Assembly: GCA_052390275.1 (NCBI GenBank)
Contig: JBQTHD010000018.1
Span: 1 to 21,391, forward strand
DNA from: JBQTHD01 sp052390275
GTDB taxonomy: Bacteria; Actinomycetota; Acidimicrobiia; Acidimicrobiales; AC-14
Length of the DNA: 21,391 bases
Reading direction: 5' to 3'
Shown here one piece after another: positions 15,333 through 21,391 of this stretch. Position numbers and translations under genes: made by a program. Positions within the stretch are counted from its first letter, which is position 1; each line of letters begins with the position of its first letter. The notes under the pieces are model-generated. The model ran no database searches, was not told the DNA's origin, and saw only the letters and a program-made list of their open reading frames with translations.

Positions 15333-17390
15333 CTACGACAACCGGTAGACCGAACCCCAGCGGACCTGGCGGAGCGATCCGTGCAGCAGGAAGCCCTGCA
15401 CGTCCGCCTTCATTCCGAACAGTGAGTTGAGCGAGCCCAGGTGGATACCCACCACGTAGTCGTCGATGGCGAAGTGCATTGCCTCGGCCGTCAACCGCCG
15501 AGCGTCGTCGTTGGTCGTCGCTGCCCGGGCCTGGGCCAGGGTGGAAGCAAAGGCCGTTTGGTTGTCGGCAAACCACTTCGAGTAACCGAAGGGGCTCAGG
15601 GAGCTGTTGGGGCAGGTGCCACCGGTGCCGACACCGGTGCCCACCGGTGGGCTGGTTCCGCCGGAGCCGCCGCCGCAGTCAAAGAAAGCACTGGGGGGCG
15701 AGGCGGGGTTGGCGTCGTTCTGACTGATCCGCTCCATGTAGATGTCCGCTGTTCCGGCTGACATCTCCGTGTCGAACGCCGCCTGCTGTGTGTCGTTGAG
15801 CCGGGTCCGAACTACGTCGATCCCCACCGCCTCCAGGGCGTTCTCCACCAGGATGTCGGAATCACCCCGCAGCGAGGTGGGTGTGTACCCGTTGAGAAGG
15901 TCCACGGTGAGGGTGGCGCCGGCCTTGGTCCGGTAGGTGGGTCCGGCGCAGGTGGTGCCGACCCCGCCTGGGCAGAGCCAACCAGCGGCATCGAGTTGTT
16001 CGGCCGCTTCCGCCTGGTCGAATGTGGGGCCGGCAATCTTGGATGCATAGGGGTCCAGCACGGCGGCAGGAACGATGGAGTTGGCCGTCACGGCCCCGGA
16101 CGGGTAGATGGTGTTGATGATGGACTGACGGTCGATGGCGGCGGCCAGGGCCTTGCGTACCCGGTTGCCGTTGTTGAGCGGAGCGGTGGTCACCGCCAGG
16201 TCGCTCAGGGCGTCCTCCCGGACCGTTGCCGTACCGGCGTCATCGAGGCGGTGGCTGTTGATCCACATGACCTCGTTGAACCCGGGCGGGGAGATGGCCG
16301 TCTTCAGGCCGGCGGTTGAGTTGACGGACGCCAACGAGGTGGCCGGGACGTCGAACATCATGTCCAACTGACCGCTCTGGAGGGCGAGTAGCCGGGTGTT
16401 GACGTCGGCGATGAACTTGAAGGTGAGGGTGGCCAGCTTGGCCGAAGGGCCCCAGTAAGCGTCGTGACGAACCAGCACCAGTTCGTTGCCCTGGGAGTAG
16501 CTGGAGAACTTGAACGGGCCGGTACCCACCGGGGTGGGCACGGCGCTGCTGCTGGAGCGGGGCACGCTGTTGTTTCGCAGCACCGCTCCGGTCTGGTGGT
16601 GGGTCAACTGCTCCAGGAAGCGCTGGTTGTTGAACGACAGGTTCACGTCCACCACGTAGGTGGACACAGCAGTGGCGGCGCCGGCCAGGACACCCAGCGT
16701 TGAGTTGGCGGCTATGCGGTTGTTGAACGTGTAGACCACGTCGGCCGAGGTCATCTCGGCGCCGTCGTGGAAGGTGACCCCTTGGCGAAGGTGGAAGCGC
16801 CAGGCGTTGGGGTTGACGCTGCCGAAGGACCCGGGCACTTCCCAGCGCTCAGCCAGGTGGGGCTCCAGGGCGAAATCGGGGGTCATCCGCACCAGGTTCT
16901 CGAACATGTTGGTGTTGGTGGGGCCCATGCCGAAGTTGTTCTTCACCCCGGCCGGCGTGCCGGTGAAGCCTCCCGTGAAGTCAGCGGTGGAGCTTTGGGG
17001 GTTCACGCCCACGGTGAGGGTGTCCTCGGTGGTCTCCTGCAGGGTGAGGAGGTACTGGGACTTCGCGCCCGTCGAGGCTCCGCACTTGCCGCCCCGGTTG
17101 AGGACCACGTCGGTGATGGTCGACTGCTCGGCCAGCAGGCCGGCATTGACCAGTTCTGCCTCGGTGGCATAAGTGCCGAACTGGGCGCAGTGGACCTCCT
17201 GGGCCGTGCGGATGGTGTCGAGGTCGGTGTTGGTGGCGGCGTTCTGGCCCTTGTCTCCCACGCCGCCCACGGCGAATACCACCACCGCGGCCAGGATGCC
17301 GAGGATGATGATGACCACCAGTAGCTCGATGAGAGTGAAGCCGTCCTGAGCGGGTTGGCGCCGGAGGCGGCGTTGAAACGAGTCGATCAT
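15333..17390 (-). CDS. Prepilin-anchored family-5 solute-binding protein (fusion, copy 3)
   Basis: Third fusion, more diverged. Leader MIDSFQRRLRRQPAQDG, cleavage G17|F18, FTLIELLVVIIILGILA with Glu at mature position 5, GGVGDKGQNAATNTD, pilin-like AQEVHCAQFGTYATEAEL. An SBP_bac_5 domain starts near residue 145: MFENLVRMTPDFALEPHLAE, WRFHLRQGVTFHDGAEMTSA, VGTGPFKFSSYSQGNELVLV, LLALQSGQLDMMFDVP. Extra cysteines occur as likely disulfide pairs (LCPGGVGTTC; FDCGGGSGG with TCPN), which are absent from copies 1 and 2 and suit an extracytoplasmic location. ATG 17390 has AAGGA seven bases upstream and gives 685 aa; an earlier in-frame ATG at 17492 lacks such support and crosses the shared upstream motif. 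It pairs with dppB/dppC downstream and an NMT1-like gene upstream. Confidence 0.92.
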   Translation of the reverse strand: MIDSFQRRLRRQPAQDGFTLIELLVVIIILGILAAVVVFAVGGVGDKGQNAATNTDLDTIRTAQEVHCAQFGTYATEAELVNAGLLAEQSTITDVVLNRGGKCGASTGAKSQYLLTLQETTEDTLTVGVNPQSSTADFTGGFTGTPAGVKNNFGMGPTNTNMFENLVRMTPDFALEPHLAERWEVPGSFGSVNPNAWRFHLRQGVTFHDGAEMTSADVVYTFNNRIAANSTLGVLAGAATAVSTYVVDVNLSFNNQRFLEQLTHHQTGAVLRNNSVPRSSSSAVPTPVGTGPFKFSSYSQGNELVLVRHDAYWGPSAKLATLTFKFIADVNTRLLALQSGQLDMMFDVPATSLASVNSTAGLKTAISPPGFNEVMWINSHRLDDAGTATVREDALSDLAVTTAPLNNGNRVRKALAAAIDRQSIINTIYPSGAVTANSIVPAAVLDPYASKIAGPTFDQAEAAEQLDAAGWLCPGGVGTTCAGPTYRTKAGATLTVDLLNGYTPTSLRGDSDILVENALEAVGIDVVRTRLNDTQQAAFDTEMSAGTADIYMERISQNDANPASPPSAFFDCGGGSGGTSPPVGTGVGTGGTCPNSSLSPFGYSKWFADNQTAFASTLAQARAATTNDDARRLTAEAMHFAIDDYVVGIHLGSLNSLFGMKADVQGFLLHGSLRQVRWGSVYRLS

Positions 17391-17465
17391 GAGCGATCCT
17401 TCCTGGTACCCCGACCCGGGCCTGCTGCCCGGCGTGGTCTTTACCCTGGGAAGTATGCGGGAACA

Positions 17466-17482
17466 CGCATGACCGTGCCCTG
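17466..17482 (-). promoter_or_regulatory. Conserved upstream element of prepilin-SBP gene 3 (core only)
   Basis: The minus strand reads CAG, 7 nt, TCATGCG, the same core and spacer length as before copies 1 and 2, 76 bases before ATG 17390. The GGAAATC part is present but displaced further upstream (17493-17502, GGAAATCCTT). Otherwise 17391-17605 holds no gene. Confidence 0.5.
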
Positions 17483-17605
17483 ACGCCAACATAAGGATTT
17501 CCTGAAGATCCGGCGACCAGGGCCAGGTTCACCCGGTCTGACCTGCCCCAACCACCCAGGTCGGCTGGAAGCGAAGGCCAAAACGAAATTTCTCCGACCC
17601 TGGCC

Positions 17606-18553
17606 TCAGACCGGCATCAGGGATCGGGCGGGATCGACGTTCACCGGGTCCAGGCAGAACTCCTCCCGGGCGATCTCGTCCACGCTCAACCGCCCCAGGC
17701 CGTGCACGCCGCCCAGCCAGTCCAGCGTCCGCCTCCAACCCCCCCTGGTCATGGAGCCGGTCGGCCCGGCCGCTGGCGGGGCGAAGGCGTAGGGCTCGAG
17801 CTCCAGCCAACTGGCCAGAGCCCGGGCCGGCGGGACGTACTCGAACCGCCTGCAGAAATCGGCGACACCCGCCTCGGGATCCAAACGCTGGGCGTCGAAG
17901 GCCGCCCCGACCGCGGCTACCGTGGCCGCCACCACCTCGGCGGGTACGTGGTCGCCTGCGATCAGGCCGCTGCCGTAGATGTCCATCCCGGTATGGATGG
18001 CCCGTACCGCGAAGCCGGCCCTCGAAGCCACCCCGACGGTGTCGACGAAAGTGGCCACCATCTCGGCATCGCCCCGGGCCAGGGCGACAGCGGGACCGTC
18101 AGGGGCGCTCACCAGGGCCGGCCGGTCGATGCCGCGATCGACCAGGGCCGCGGCGCACTCATCGGCCAACCAGGCCGCCGCCGAGCGGGCGAGACGCCGC
18201 CCGGCCAGGTCGGCGGGCACCAGCATCGGTGAATCCGCCGGGACCACGGCGGCCAGGCCGGCCCTGGGCTGCAGCACGGCCACGAACCGGGCCGCCAGCG
18301 AACTCTGCGGCTGGTTTCGGACGGCATCTCGATGGGCGAACAGGTGGTAGGTGAGCCCGGTCAGGCTGAAGTCGGCGCCCGCGGCTGCCACCCGGTGGGA
18401 GATGTTCATGTCCGGCCCCGGCGGCGGGTCCAGGATCTCCACATCCAGTCCGTGCTCGGCGAACAGACCGCTCGCCGCCGCCCCGAAGAAGGGCAGGTGA
18501 TAGCCGGGCATTCAAGGGGGGCAGTAGAGACCGAGGCGAATTGGGTGGCGCAC
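17606..18553 (-). CDS. NMT1/THI5-like protein with in-frame TGA (candidate selenoprotein, copy 3; CPPU)
   Basis: The conserved domain reads MPGYHLPFFGAAASGLFAEH then GLDVEILDPPPGPD, VAAAGADFSLTGLTYHLFAH and VPADLAGRRLARS. A naive start is ATG 18511. In frame before it are IRLGLYCPP and TGA (18514-18512), which aligns residue for residue with the paralog at 18737: RLGLYCPPUMPGYHLPFF against RLSLFCPTCLPGYHLPFF. Beginning at GTG 18553 puts the TGA at codon 14, exactly where that paralog has Cys14. No good RBS precedes GTG 18553, which weakens the start but not the alignment. A Sec reading gives a CxxU motif, a common redox form in selenoproteins. No signal peptide. The gene is divergent from its Cys-containing paralog and upstream of prepilin-SBP 3. 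Alternative: a nonsense mutation with restart at ATG 18511, losing the first strand. Confidence 0.75.
18478..18496 (-). promoter_or_regulatory. Candidate SECIS-like stem-loop after TGA, copy 3
   Basis: CTGCCCT and GGGGCGG pair over 7 bp (two G-U) around a 5-nt loop TCTTC. The stem starts 15 nt after the TGA and the loop at +23, the same place as in the other two TGA-containing genes. The loop lacks the G bases usual in bacterial SECIS loops, so this is the weakest of the three. Confidence 0.35.
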
Positions 18554-18736
18554 AACGACACGATGACCGACCGTCCATGACAGACCGATGAGTTGGCCCA
18601 AGCCACCGGCCCGAGATCGAGGCCAATCCGATCGCGTCCGACCCCAGCCTCGGCCTGCGGGCGCCAGAACCGCCGGAATCTCTGGGGCCACTGCGACGGC
18701 CTTCCCCCGGTCGGCCGAGCGGTTTAGGGTTCTCTC
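18554..18736. promoter_or_regulatory. Divergent intergenic region between NMT1-like 3 and 4
   Basis: This 183-bp gap separates two head-to-head paralogs and must hold the start signals for at least the plus-strand gene. I see no coding potential, strong hairpin or recognisable sigma-70 boxes in it. Confidence 0.4.
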
Positions 18737-19726
18737 ATGGTCGACCGCGCCCGCCTCAGCCTGTTCTGCCCGACCTGCCTACCGGGATACCACCTTCCCT
18801 TCTTCACCGGCGTGACTCAGGGGGTGTTCGCCGAGTACGGAATGGCGGTGGACATCATCGACCCCCCACCGCCGCCGGGAGGGGCCAACAGCCGCCGGGT
18901 GGCTGACGGAGGGGCGGAGTTCGCGCTGACCGGCATCACCTACCACCTCCAGGCTCTAGAGGAAGCAGGCGGCGAGATGGGTGCCCGGTTCGTGGCGGTC
19001 ATCCATCAGCGCAGCCCGCTGGCAGCCATCGTCCCGGTTGAGTCGGACATAACCGACCCCGCCCATCTCGCCGGCTGCCGAGTCGGTCGGGGTGAACACA
19101 CCGGGTGGCTGGCCGACGAACTGGGCCAGGTACTCGACGACCGGGGTCTGGGCCAGCCGGAGTACGTGCCGTTGGACCACGGTGACGCCCCTTACGCCCT
19201 CGGCCGGGGTGAGATCGACGTGGTTGCCACCATGGTCGACGCCATGGTCGGGGTGGGCCGCAAGGGGGACCGGCCAGTGCGGGCCGTGGCGCTCGGACCC
19301 GACCTCTACTCGAGCGGCCTGGTGGCCGCCGATTCGGTCAGCGATGACGTCGTCCGACGGATGCGCGCAGCGGTGGCCGCCTCCTTCGAACTGCAGCGGT
19401 TGAACCCGGCCTCCGCCGTTGCCGAGTACACCGCCCGCTTCACCGACGTCGACCCCGAGGCCGCCCTGGCAAGTTGGCGGTTGCTGGAGGAGTTCGCATT
19501 CTTCGAGGCCGACACGGGCCCCGACGCAGCTGCCGCCAGCCGGCGCCCGGTCCATCAGGTTGGCGACATGGACGCCAGCCGATGGGAGCGCACCCTGCGC
19601 TGGATCGAAGGTGCCCACGGCCTCGGCCCCAATCGCCTCGATGCCGTCATCCGCCCATCCATGGCCGCCGGGACAGTGTCGCCGGGCACCCCCGCCAGTG
19701 CGATGGCCAGCCCCTCAGCCGCCTAG
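18737..19726 (+). CDS. NMT1/THI5-like protein, cysteine form (CPTC, copy 4)
   Basis: Reference paralog for the three TGA-containing genes. MVDRARLSLFCPTCLPGYHL opens the first strand with a CxxC motif (Cys11, Cys14), then PFFTGVTQGVFAEYG, MAVDIIDPPPPPGG, VADGGAEFALTGITYHL, AHLAGCRVGRGEH and the ending RWIEGAHGLGPNRLDAV. It shares with copy 3 the DPPP segment, the TYHL block and the WLGG/WIEG-HGLG C-terminal motif, so the two are recent paralogs. No signal peptide, 329 aa. Cys14 is TGC where copies 1, 2 and 3 have TGA, and no stem-loop is found after it. The TAG stop falls inside the CTAG at the edge of a MITE-like element, so the final residues may have been changed by that insertion. No clear RBS. 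Confidence 0.85.
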   Translation: MVDRARLSLFCPTCLPGYHLPFFTGVTQGVFAEYGMAVDIIDPPPPPGGANSRRVADGGAEFALTGITYHLQALEEAGGEMGARFVAVIHQRSPLAAIVPVESDITDPAHLAGCRVGRGEHTGWLADELGQVLDDRGLGQPEYVPLDHGDAPYALGRGEIDVVATMVDAMVGVGRKGDRPVRAVALGPDLYSSGLVAADSVSDDVVRRMRAAVAASFELQRLNPASAVAEYTARFTDVDPEAALASWRLLEEFAFFEADTGPDAAAASRRPVHQVGDMDASRWERTLRWIEGAHGLGPNRLDAVIRPSMAAGTVSPGTPASAMASPSAA

Positions 19727-19900
19727 TGCCCTGACCATGAACGCTTGCCCGCGTGGCCCATTTCCTGAGAATGAGTCAGAAGCGTCGCTGGCAAGGCCGC
19801 AGGACGAAGCCTCACCCTTTGCGCGAGTCGAGGACGAGAACGCAGCCAGCGGCGGTTCTGGCCGGAGCAACGCGGCAATGGTTTGTGGTCAGGGCACTAG
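19723..19900. mobile_element. MITE-like element with inverted terminal repeats
   Basis: A 178-bp segment flanked by CTAG on both sides. The ends TGCCCTGACCA are perfect inverted repeats, and similarity continues imperfectly for about 35 bp inward (AACGCTTGCCCGCG against AACCATTGCCGCG). The inside carries no convincing ORF. The CTAG duplication resembles the target preference reported for IS701-type elements, so it may be mobilised by such a transposase elsewhere; that link is inference. It lies exactly between the NMT1-like gene 4 stop and the VOC gene stop. Confidence 0.7.
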
Positions 19901-19907
19901 CCACTAG

Positions 19908-20384
19908 CTAGCCCTGTCCGCCATCCAGGTCCCGTTCCATGGCCTGGGCCATCTCCTCCACACTCACATCGCGGATGTGGGTGTGGAGCGACCAGTGGTG
20001 GCCCCAGGGGTCGGCCACGATGGCGGAGCGATCGCCGTAGAACTGGTCCGCTGGCGCCCTCAGGACCGTGGCACCGGCCGTCTCCGCCTTGGCCACGGCG
20101 GCATCGACGTCGGGTACGTACCGGTGTAGCAACACGGTGGTTCCGCCGAGCTTGCCCGGGTTGGCGGCGGTGCCGGCCATCTCATCGGGAGCGTCCGCCA
20201 GGTAGACCACGGCACCTCCGATGACGATCTCTGCGTGGGCTATCCGCCCGTTTGGGCCCGGCATTCGAAACCGCTCCTGGGCGTCGAAAGCGTCGGCGTA
20301 GAACGTCATTGCGTCCGCAGCGCCGTCGATCATGAGGTAGGGCACAAGGCGATCGGCAAACTCGTTGGGAACGGGGTTGACCAC
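19908..20384 (-). CDS. VOC/glyoxalase superfamily protein, PhnB-like
   Basis: Small cytoplasmic VOC-fold protein: LVPYLMIDGAADAMTFYADA, RMPGPNGRIAHAEIVIGG, VYLADAPDEM, LLHRYVPDVDAAVAKAETAG, ADQFYGDRSAIVADPWGHHW, the typical paired beta-alpha-beta-beta-beta modules of the PhnB/YdcG type. Specific substrate cannot be given; members include metal-dependent lyases, dioxygenases and resistance proteins. AGGAGG lies just before GTG 20384, so I prefer this start (158 aa) to the TTG ten codons earlier. It converges on the NMT1-like gene, and has no obvious link to the transport locus. Confidence 0.88.
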   Translation of the reverse strand: MVNPVPNEFADRLVPYLMIDGAADAMTFYADAFDAQERFRMPGPNGRIAHAEIVIGGAVVYLADAPDEMAGTAANPGKLGGTTVLLHRYVPDVDAAVAKAETAGATVLRAPADQFYGDRSAIVADPWGHHWSLHTHIRDVSVEEMAQAMERDLDGGQG

Positions 20385-20426
20385 GGGCTCCTCCTTTGGA
20401 TAGCCAGCTAGCAAGTCGACCCTAAT

Positions 20427-20479
20427 GAACGCCGGTTCGGCCGAGTGTTGGGAGCCCAGCCTGGTCGAGACTGGCGTTC
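20427..20479. terminator. Stem-loop between response regulator and VOC gene
   Basis: GAACGCCGGT and ACTGGCGTTC pair over 10 bp (one G-U) with a 33-nt interior that has its own small stem (TGGG/CCCA). It lies between two minus-strand genes and may end the regulator transcript. No T-tract is seen. Confidence 0.4.
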
Positions 20480-20555
20480 ACGGCCAGGGATTGGTATGCG
20501 CCCGCTGCGGCGCAAGTTGCCACTGCTCGCCACAGCGATCACGGCGGACACAAGC

Positions 20556-21233
20556 TCAGGGGGCGTCGTCCACCAGGCGGTAGCCGGTGCCCCGGACGGT
20601 CTGGATGGTTGATCGGCCGAAAGGTTCGTCCACCTTGGCCCGCAGTCGCCTGACCAGGGCGTCGACCACGTTGGAGCGGGGCTCGAAGGCAAAGTCCCAC
20701 AGTTGTTCATGGACTGCCGAGCGCGACAGCGCCTCGCCGGCGTGGCGGGCCAGGTACTCCAACAGCAGGAACTCCTTGCTGGTCAGGACGATCTCCACCC
20801 CGCCGCGCGTGACCCGGCGGGCTCCGGGATCGATGCTCAGGTCCCCGACGTCAACGGTGGTGGGCCGGGCCTGGTGGCGACGGCGGGTGATGGAGCGAAG
20901 GCGGGCCTCCAGTTCGGCCAGGGAGAAGGGCTTGACCAGGTAGTCGTCGGCGCCGGCGTCGAGGCCGGTTACCCGGTCGGCCACATCGTCCCGCCCGGTC
21001 AGGAACAGCACAGGGGCCCAGATCTGGTTCTCCCGGAGTTGGCGACAGACGGTGAAGCCGTCTGAGGTGGGCATGTTCACGTCGAGGACGATGGCGTCAT
21101 AGGCCACCTCGCCCGCCATCCACAGCGCGTCGTCCCCTTTGCCTACGACGTCCACGGCATGGCCGGCCCGACCGAGTGAGCGCTGCAGCAGGAGGCGAAC
21201 CTCGGCATCGTCGTCGGCGACGAGAACCCTCAT
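20556..21233 (-). CDS. OmpR/PhoB-family response regulator
   Basis: Receiver domain residues 1-115: acidic cluster DDD (7-9), phospho-acceptor Asp51 in AIVLDVNMP, Thr79 in FLTG, Lys101 in VKPF. A C-terminal winged helix follows (about 125-225): LTSKEFLLLEYLARHAGEAL, SNVVDALVRRLRAKVDEPFG, IQTVRGTGYRLVDDAP. 225 aa is normal. I chose ATG 21233, where the receiver begins, over an upstream in-frame start at 21278 that would run into the transposase stop. No histidine kinase follows within the window. Only 41 bases separate the start from the IS30 stop, so the element has probably replaced the native promoter region. Confidence 0.92.
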   Translation of the reverse strand: MRVLVADDDAEVRLLLQRSLGRAGHAVDVVGKGDDALWMAGEVAYDAIVLDVNMPTSDGFTVCRQLRENQIWAPVLFLTGRDDVADRVTGLDAGADDYLVKPFSLAELEARLRSITRRRHQARPTTVDVGDLSIDPGARRVTRGGVEIVLTSKEFLLLEYLARHAGEALSRSAVHEQLWDFAFEPRSNVVDALVRRLRAKVDEPFGRSTIQTVRGTGYRLVDDAP

Positions 21234-21274
21234 GGCGGACTGACTATCACGCTGGCCCTCGTCAGGCGGCGAGT

Positions 21275-21391
21275 TCAACCGGTCATCGCGACAGCGGCAT
21301 CGTAGACGGTGGCGGCTGTTGACCAGCGGAGGCTGCGGCGAGGCATGGTGTTGATGCGGTGCTCAATGGCTCGGAGGTCGGCGGGGCTGTA
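21275..21391 (-). mobile_element. IS30-family transposase, C-terminal fragment
   Basis: The minus strand from the right edge reads YSPADLRAIEHRINTMPRRS and then LRWSTAATVYDAAVAMTG, stop TGA. This is the end of IS30-type transposases, which usually read SPADL...LN-RPRKTLGW-TP-E. It matches the stretch directly after the PKGT(N/D) motif at which the left edge ends, and has the same orientation. The two pieces could be ends of two copies flanking the region or, if the molecule were circular, almost adjoining parts of one copy. Confidence 0.75.

Noticed and set aside
17460..17490. Sigma-54 promoter before prepilin-SBP 3 (GGGCACGGTCATGC)
   Set aside because: It resembles the -24/-12 pattern but the spacing is one base short and the other two copies do not match.
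1224..19726. TGA reassigned to Trp (or Cys) genome-wide
   Set aside because: TGA ends five genes here in 4-11 bp overlaps with the next start (prepilin-SBP 1, dppB, dppC, dppD, second dppB) at natural family C-termini, and TGG is used freely for Trp. The MFS case alone does not justify a code change.
1..21391. tRNA, rRNA or riboswitch
   Set aside because: No cloverleaf, rRNA core sequence or known riboswitch consensus was recognised on either strand by eye.

Overview
The window is GC-rich bacterial DNA with GTG/TTG starts, tightly overlapping operons and an Acidimicrobiia/actinobacteria-like style of prepilin sequence (inner motif FTLIELLVVIIILGILA followed by GGVGDKGQ). I infer a high-GC actinobacterium, probably an uncultured one. 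That placement rests on codon style and protein flavour only. Degenerate IS30-type transposase fragments lie at both extreme ends, so the region is either flanked by same-orientation IS30 copies or is a contig broken at a repeat.

Layout, left to right. 1-600: IS30 fragment and a frameshifted dppC remnant on the minus strand. 603-1427: an isolated dppC-like permease on the plus strand, which looks like an inverted segment. 1224-9528 and 9660-11516, all minus, read right to left: a prepilin-solute-binding-protein (SBP) fusion, an NMT1/THI5-like protein, DppB, DppC, DppD and DppF (a complete peptide/nickel-type ABC transporter whose genes are coupled by 4-bp overlaps), then a second prepilin-SBP fusion and a second NMT1-like gene coupled by ATGA. 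11781-13368, plus: a truncated prepilin and an MFS transporter interrupted by TGA. 13307-15128, minus: a second DppB/DppC pair. 15333-17390, minus: a third prepilin-SBP fusion. 17606-18553 minus and 18737-19726 plus: two divergent NMT1-like genes. After these come a MITE-like element, a VOC/PhnB-like gene, an OmpR-family response regulator and the right-hand IS30 fragment.

Two features make the locus unusual. First, three proteins carry a type IV prepilin N-terminus joined to a complete family-5 SBP, in place of the usual lipoprotein anchor. Second, each of these fusions is a neighbour of an NMT1-like protein without a signal peptide, and three of the four NMT1-like genes have an in-frame TGA at one alignable position near the N-terminus. 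The fourth paralog has cysteine there: CPPU against CPTC, then TPTU and CU. In all three cases a stem-loop follows the TGA, with its loop starting 23-24 nt downstream. TGA serves as a normal stop in five tightly packed gene overlaps here, so a genome-wide code change is unlikely. Selenocysteine is my leading hypothesis.

The recurring set (NMT1-like protein, prepilin-SBP, Dpp-type permeases, and ATPases in one copy) suggests a duplicated uptake or sensing module with a surface-displayed binding protein and a thiol/selenol partner. The substrate cannot be read from the sequence. No selA/selB/selD, tRNA-Sec or pilus assembly genes are visible in the window; no rRNA, tRNA or CRISPR was recognised.
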